A DNA stretch of 9,751 bases from JANMEX01 sp031423755 (GTDB lineage Bacteria; Pseudomonadota; Alphaproteobacteria; Rhizobiales; Rhizobiaceae), in assembly GCA_031423755.1 (NCBI GenBank), contig JANPGC010000151.1:1-9751 (forward strand), in the 5' to 3' direction. Positions within the stretch are counted from its first letter, which is position 1; every line of letters begins with the position of its first letter. The notes beneath the pieces were generated by a model. That model saw nothing but the letters and a program-made list of their open reading frames with translations, made no database searches and had not been told where the DNA came from. A program made the position numbers and the translations under genes. Positions 5,551-9,751 of the stretch are shown one piece after another.

Positions 5551-5659
5551 AGCCGTCTATTCCAGTTGACTGTGCTGGTGTCAAATCCGCCATCTGTCAA
5601 TTCAGGAGGCAAGTATGTCTCGACACGAGCCCCGCGTTTTGCGCGTACCGGGTTGAGTC
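5551..5659 (-). promoter_or_regulatory. eryC-eryD intergenic gap with inverted repeat
   Basis: This 109 bp gap is long compared with the other junctions of the operon. The inverted repeat TTGAC (5566-5570) / GTCAA (5580-5584), with 9 nt between the arms, ends 15 bp upstream of the eryD start. It could be a regulator site or an RNA structure near the start. I see no convincing promoter and no intrinsic terminator. CCAGTTG (5562-5568) recurs just upstream of eryA. Confidence 0.3.
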
Positions 5660-6592
5660 TCAGGCATTCAAATCCATAACGCCGCTATCGATATGTGGAG
5701 CCCAGAAAGCAATGCTTTCAGCGATCTGTGCAATAACCTGCCGGTCATTTGGCTCACGCTCTTTGAATGACAGCTCAAGACAAATCTCATTGTTCTTTGC
5801 CCCGCCTTCGGCGAGCGCTTTGAGCAATGGCTCCGGATGTATCCGCCCCTTGGCGTTGAACTCGGACGTGAAGGGACGATGGCCGCCCTTGTCCATCAGG
5901 CTCTGCTTGATATGGATGATGGGCGACGCCCTCGGCACCGCACGCGCCCAAGCGTAAGGGTCGTAATCGTCGGGGTTCGGCGATGTCACGTCGCCATGGT
6001 CAATGTCTGCCATCATCTTCAGCGGGACAGCCATGCTCGCGGCATCAAGCCGTTGCTGCAGTTTGAACGTTTCGGCGATGGTTTCGCCAAATTCGCGCCC
6101 TACGCTCATCGGCTCCCAGATCAGGTATGCCAGCCCGGCGGCTTTGGCGTGCTCGGCAACTTCCGCCCAACAGTCGATGGCAATCTGAATTAGCTCTTCG
6201 CGCCGAGCCGGATCGTCAAAATCTCTATAGGTAAAAATTGCGAACTGTGTGCCTGTCGTTGTGCCGCCAAGATCGGCGATAATGTCGGAAAAAGTCTTGA
6301 ACCAGTCGACATAGTAGCGCCGCACATCGATGTCCGGATGGCCGAAATGATTGAGGCGGCCGTAAGGTCCGGTCATACCGCTGGTAACGCGAACGCCCGT
6401 TCTCTGCAGCGCCGCTGCCATTTGACGCGTCAGGCGGCGGATAACCGGGGCAGGCCAGCTTGGATTGATGAACTCATGCGTCAATTGCAGGTCGCGAATT
6501 TTCAGATCACGCGCAACCGTTTCGATGAGGTCGTCGGGGTCGGCATAGCGATTGACCAGCGGATTGGTATTCAGTGAAAGCGTCAGGGGCAT
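5660..6592 (-). CDS. eryC: D-erythrulose 1-phosphate 3-epimerase (xylose-isomerase-like TIM barrel)
   Basis: This 310-residue protein of the sugar-phosphate isomerase/epimerase (AP endonuclease 2-like TIM barrel) superfamily was once called a dehydrogenase in Brucella. It was later shown to interconvert the two enantiomeric tetrulose phosphates, D-erythrulose 1-phosphate and L-erythrulose 1-phosphate. There is no Rossmann nucleotide-binding motif, which fits the epimerase assignment. Likely metal-binding residues are Glu160 in IWEPMS, Asp196/Asp198/His199 in MMADIDHGD, His227 in IIHIKQ and Glu273 in CLELSFKERE. SGMTGPYGRLNHFGHPD (71-87) lies near the expected active-site face. The start is ATG 6592 with GGAGG (6604-6600) 7 nt upstream. 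It lies 24 bp after eryB, so it is almost certainly in the same operon. Confidence 0.94.
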   Translation of the reverse strand: MPLTLSLNTNPLVNRYADPDDLIETVARDLKIRDLQLTHEFINPSWPAPVIRRLTRQMAAALQRTGVRVTSGMTGPYGRLNHFGHPDIDVRRYYVDWFKTFSDIIADLGGTTTGTQFAIFTYRDFDDPARREELIQIAIDCWAEVAEHAKAAGLAYLIWEPMSVGREFGETIAETFKLQQRLDAASMAVPLKMMADIDHGDVTSPNPDDYDPYAWARAVPRASPIIHIKQSLMDKGGHRPFTSEFNAKGRIHPEPLLKALAEGGAKNNEICLELSFKEREPNDRQVIAQIAESIAFWAPHIDSGVMDLNA

Positions 6593-6616
6593 TGCCGTTC
6601 CTCCGTCCTTTGCCTG

Positions 6617-8128
6617 TCAGGCAGCCATCGCAGCGCGCGAACCGAACCAGTTTTCGAAGGCTGACTTTTGTTCGGCGGTCAGATGCAGGCCCTGTTTGGT
6701 GCGGCGCGCCAGAATGTCCTCAGCGGTCTGCGCCCACTCGTTCTTGATGAGATAATTCACCTCCGCCTCGTAAAGATCCGCGCCGAAATGATTGCCGAGG
6801 CCGGGCAACGATGTGGCACCAGCAACGATACGATCAATGCGTGCGCCATAGAGCCGGGCGTAATGCAGCATTAGCCCGCGAGGCATCCAGCTGTAGCGAG
6901 TGCGCAGGTTTTCGACGAATGTAGTGAAGTCCGCATTCGGAATTTCGCCTCCAGGCAGGGTTGACCCATGCGTCCAGTCCGCGCCCATATCGGGAAAGAA
7001 TTTCTTGAGCTGGTGGATGCCGCGCTCCGCAAGTTCTCGGAACGTGGTGATCTTGCCGCCGAATACGTTGAGCAACGGCGCGCCACCGGTCTCGTCGAGG
7101 TCAAAAACATAGTCGCGCGTGACCGCCGACGGATTGCCTTTGCCATCGTCAAACAGCGGTCGCACGCCGGAGAAACTGTGCAGCACGTCTTCGCGGCGCA
7201 GCTTTTCCTTGAAGTAGCGGTTCACCGCGGCAATCAGATAGTCGATTTCGCTCTCGTCCGGTTTCACATCTTCGGCTCGTCCGTCATAGGAAATGTCAGT
7301 GGTGCCGATCAGCGCCTTGTCGCCCTCGTAGGGGTTGATGAAGATCACACGCTTGTCGTGGTTTTGCACCAGATAGGCCTGCTGTCCTTCCCAGAATTTG
7401 GGCACGATGATATGGCTGCCTTTAACCAGACGGACATTGCGGGTGGAGTTGGAGCCAGCGACGCGCGTCACGACATCGCTGACCCACGGGCCTGCTGCGT
7501 TGACCAGCACTTTGGCGTGGATTGTCCGCGTGTCGCCTGTCATGGTATTTCGAGTCAGCACCGTCCAGGCGCCGTTTTCACGTCGCGCGCTCACGCAGGC
7601 AGTGCGGGTCAAAACCTCCGCGCCCTTCTCGGCCGCGCCCAATGCATTCAGCACCACGAGTCGCGCGTCATCGACCCAGCAGTCTGAATATTCAAATCCT
7701 CTCGTGTATTGGTCGAGGATCGGCGCTCCTTCCGGGTCGCGGCGCAGATCAAGCGTTCGCGTACCCGGCAATTTCTTGCGGCCGCCAAGGTGATCATAGA
7801 GAAACAGGCCAAGCCGCACCAGCCATGCCGGCCGGTCTTCCGGGCTGTGCGGCAGCACAAAGCGCATCGGCCAGATGATGTGCGGCGCTGAATTCATCAG
7901 CACCTCACGCTCGATCAGCGCCTCGCGCACAAGCCGGAACTCGTAATACTCGAGGTAGCGCAAGCCGCCATGCACCAGCTTGCCGGACCTTGATGATGTG
8001 CCTTGAGCCAGATCGTCCTTTTCGCACAACACCACTGAAAGGCCGCGCCCTGCGGCATCTCGCGCAATTCCGGCACCATTTATGCCGCCGCCGATGACAA
8101 ACAGGTCAATCATCTTGGGTTCGCTCAT
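6617..8128 (-). CDS. eryB: D-erythritol 1-phosphate dehydrogenase (GlpD family, FAD)
   Basis: This 503-residue FAD-dependent oxidoreductase is homologous to aerobic glycerol-3-phosphate dehydrogenase GlpD. It oxidises D-erythritol 1-phosphate to D-erythrulose 1-phosphate. By family it probably passes electrons to the quinone pool from the inner face of the membrane. Visible motifs are the dinucleotide-binding FVIGGGINGAGIARDAAGRG (residues 10-29), TSSRSGKLVHGGLRYLE (44-60), NAAGPWV in the second part of the FAD domain, then LVKGSHIIVP, GTTDISYDG and SFSGVRPLFDD in the catalytic region, and NVFGGKITTFRELAE near residue 365. There is no transmembrane helix. The start is ATG 8128, one nt after the eryA TGA, with AGGAG inside the end of eryA. 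This tight junction indicates co-translation. Operon context separates it from true GlpD. Confidence 0.94.
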   Translation of the reverse strand: MSEPKMIDLFVIGGGINGAGIARDAAGRGLSVVLCEKDDLAQGTSSRSGKLVHGGLRYLEYYEFRLVREALIEREVLMNSAPHIIWPMRFVLPHSPEDRPAWLVRLGLFLYDHLGGRKKLPGTRTLDLRRDPEGAPILDQYTRGFEYSDCWVDDARLVVLNALGAAEKGAEVLTRTACVSARRENGAWTVLTRNTMTGDTRTIHAKVLVNAAGPWVSDVVTRVAGSNSTRNVRLVKGSHIIVPKFWEGQQAYLVQNHDKRVIFINPYEGDKALIGTTDISYDGRAEDVKPDESEIDYLIAAVNRYFKEKLRREDVLHSFSGVRPLFDDGKGNPSAVTRDYVFDLDETGGAPLLNVFGGKITTFRELAERGIHQLKKFFPDMGADWTHGSTLPGGEIPNADFTTFVENLRTRYSWMPRGLMLHYARLYGARIDRIVAGATSLPGLGNHFGADLYEAEVNYLIKNEWAQTAEDILARRTKQGLHLTAEQKSAFENWFGSRAAMAA

Positions 8129-8129
8129 C

Positions 8130-9704
8130 TCATGCTCCTCTGGATGCTTTGCGCTGATTTGCCATCGCGGCCCACACCGGGGTCAGCGCTTGGCGGGCGG
8201 CGGCGTAGGCTGGAAAAAGTTCGCTGTAACATTCTGCCAACTCCGGATCCGGCAATTCAGCAGCGCCAAGCAGCGGCGTGACCCATTCGGCAATACATGT
8301 GTCCATCTCCCGATAGGCACCAATGGCCACCGCTGCCATCATTGCCGCCCCGGCAGCGCCGGCTTCCTCCCGCGAAGAAACGCGCACTGATGCGTTTACC
8401 GCTGCGCCGAGCACGCTGCGCAGCGCCTTGGACCGCGCTGCGCCGCCAGTCAGGCGAAGTTCCGACGGCAATCCACCCATGGCCGAGTAACAATCGCGCG
8501 CGGCCATGCCGAGACCTTCAACAACGGCGCGCACCATGTCCGCATAGCTGTGTGTGCTCGAAAATCCGATGAACCCCGCACGCGCGTCAGAGTTCACAAA
8601 AGGCCCGCGTTCGCCAGCCTCGGAAATATAGGGGTGGTAAAGAATTGCGCCGGGATTGCTCGCCGCAAGCCAGCCGTCAATCCTTGAAACGAGAATGGAA
8701 TGATCGACCTTTGTGACGCCGTCACTCAACATGTCGGCAGCAAGGCGCAGCACCCAGTCAATGTTCAGCGTCGCCGCCATGTTGGTCTGAACTTGCGTAA
8801 CCACGCCCGGAACGGGCAGCGCAATCACATAGCCTGTTCCCTCCGGATTCAGATGCACATCGGCCACCTGTTTGGCGCGCATGTGCACGCCTGTTGAGCC
8901 AACGGTCGAACAAGCAACGTCAGCCTCGCCAGTGTGAACACCTGCGCCGAGCGCAGTCATCACCATGTCAACATAGCCCAAACTCACAGGCGTTCCGGCA
9001 AGAAGGCCGGTGGCCTTCGCGGCGGATTGTGACAATGCATGCGTCAACATTGTGCCCTCAACAATCTCGGGCAGCAAAGCGCGGCGGTGTGACAGGCCAA
9101 GTGCGTCAATGACTGTGTCATCGTAAGCGCGGGTGCGGAAATTGCCAAAGGTGAAGCTGGCCTCTGAAGGATCGGTCGCCCGGATACCGGTGAGATTGAG
9201 ATAGAGCCAGTCCTTGCAGTGCAAAACCACTTCGGCCCGGCTCAGGAGATCTGGAAAATACCGGTCGATGTGGGCAATCTGCGTGCCCTGCTGGCAGGTG
9301 TTGAGCCCGGTTCCGGTCGCTTCGAACCGCGCGCGGTTCTGTGGAGAAGCGCAAAGTCTGGTCACGGTCGGCGCTGCACGCGCATCAAGCCAAAGCCATG
9401 CATCGCCGACCGGTTCATTGCCCTTGCCGACAAGCCATGTCCCGTCGCCCTGAGCTGTAACTGCAATGGCGGCTGTGCGGCGGGCAAGGCCTTCTACCTT
9501 TTCGGCAAGTCCGCGCAGTGCCTTTACGCAATCGTCCCAAGTTTGGCCGAGAGGCTGGGTGACCGCTCCGCCCGCACCAGTCGCATAGCGGTTCTGCACC
9601 GAAGCAGAGTTGATTTGTTTGCCCTGGAGATCAAATGCAACCGCCTTGATAACTGAGGTTCCGGCATCAATTCCGATCAATATATCGGCGCGGTCAGCAC
9701 ACAT
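8130..9704 (-). CDS. eryA: Erythritol kinase (FGGY family)
   Basis: This 524-residue carbohydrate kinase of the FGGY family phosphorylates erythritol to D-erythritol 1-phosphate using ATP, the first step of the pathway. Visible motifs are the phosphate-binding DAGTS (13-17), QGDGTW (85-90), DPSEAS (178-183), the likely catalytic Asp246 in GYVDMVMTALGAG, and the C-terminal adenosine-binding LTGGAARS (418-425) with EEAGAAGAA (446-454). The length is normal for the family. I take ATG 9704 (MCADRADILIGIDAGTS) as the start, although there is no good ribosome binding site upstream. A short stem (CCAAC/GTTGG) sits 9 nt before the ATG. An upstream gene, perhaps a transporter, may therefore overlap or couple to it. 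The sequence upstream is open to the window edge in two frames, but too short to identify. Confidence 0.93.
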   Translation of the reverse strand: MCADRADILIGIDAGTSVIKAVAFDLQGKQINSASVQNRYATGAGGAVTQPLGQTWDDCVKALRGLAEKVEGLARRTAAIAVTAQGDGTWLVGKGNEPVGDAWLWLDARAAPTVTRLCASPQNRARFEATGTGLNTCQQGTQIAHIDRYFPDLLSRAEVVLHCKDWLYLNLTGIRATDPSEASFTFGNFRTRAYDDTVIDALGLSHRRALLPEIVEGTMLTHALSQSAAKATGLLAGTPVSLGYVDMVMTALGAGVHTGEADVACSTVGSTGVHMRAKQVADVHLNPEGTGYVIALPVPGVVTQVQTNMAATLNIDWVLRLAADMLSDGVTKVDHSILVSRIDGWLAASNPGAILYHPYISEAGERGPFVNSDARAGFIGFSSTHSYADMVRAVVEGLGMAARDCYSAMGGLPSELRLTGGAARSKALRSVLGAAVNASVRVSSREEAGAAGAAMMAAVAIGAYREMDTCIAEWVTPLLGAAELPDPELAECYSELFPAYAAARQALTPVWAAMANQRKASRGA

Positions 9705-9751
9705 GGCCCGGAGCCAACCAGTTGGATGATGTTATCCCGTTTGAATCTCTC
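9705..9751 (-). promoter_or_regulatory. eryA upstream segment with short inverted repeat
   Basis: Only 47 bp are visible before the window ends. The arms CCAAC (9714-9718) and GTTGG (9721-9725) with a 2 bp centre end 9 bp upstream of the eryA ATG. The repeat could be an operator half-site pair or a small RNA stem at the start codon. No promoter elements can be placed with confidence, and no Shine-Dalgarno sequence is seen. Confidence 0.25.

Noticed and set aside
5633..5645. CGCG-TTTTG-CGCG stem in the eryC-eryD gap as a terminator
   Set aside because: The stem has only 4 bp, and no U-run follows on either strand.
5615..5656. A plus-strand mini-ORF of 13 codons with a perfect AGGAGG upstream, between eryD and eryC
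   Set aside because: It is too short, has no recognisable product, and no promoter is seen on that strand. It is most likely chance.

Overview
The window is a four-carbon polyol (erythritol) catabolic locus of the type known from alphaproteobacteria of the order Hyphomicrobiales (Rhizobiales), such as Brucella, Ochrobactrum, Mesorhizobium and Sinorhizobium. The evidence is gene content and order, high GC coding sequence, and close family resemblance of EryA, EryB, EryC and EryD. I cannot name the genus from the sequence alone. The window is almost fully coding, and I see no insertion sequence, tRNA, rRNA or CRISPR array.

Layout. (1) Positions 9704-4591, minus strand: eryA (kinase), eryB (FAD dehydrogenase), eryC (epimerase of the xylose-isomerase fold) and eryD (SorC-type regulator), in the order of the Brucella ery operon. 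(2) Positions 2523-4585, plus strand: a class I fructose-bisphosphatase and a class II (CbbA-type) fructose-bisphosphate aldolase, tightly coupled and running tail to tail into eryD with a 5 bp gap. (3) Positions 2219-206, minus strand, divergent from the bisphosphatase: eryR (DeoR family), tpiB/eryH and rpiB/eryI, joined by overlapping stop and start codons. (4) Positions 117-1, minus strand: the first 39 codons of what looks like a DhaK-type kinase, cut off by the window edge. The roughly 300 bp between eryR and the bisphosphatase is the main regulatory region. It holds a 13 bp palindrome, repeated TGTGA half-sites and a possible 51-codon leader ORF.

How the genes work together. From the published Brucella pathway, EryA makes D-erythritol 1-phosphate (older name L-erythritol 4-phosphate). 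EryB oxidises it to D-erythrulose 1-phosphate, EryC epimerises this to L-erythrulose 1-phosphate, EryH isomerises that to D-erythrulose 4-phosphate, and EryI gives D-erythrose 4-phosphate, which enters the pentose phosphate pathway. All five enzymes are present here. The unexpected part is the dedicated bisphosphatase and aldolase pair. The known route does not need fructose-bisphosphatase, so this pair may serve another step. One candidate is condensing erythrose 4-phosphate with dihydroxyacetone phosphate and dephosphorylating the resulting sedoheptulose bisphosphate. The partial DhaK-like kinase may open a second entry, for free erythrulose or dihydroxyacetone. No transporter lies in the window.
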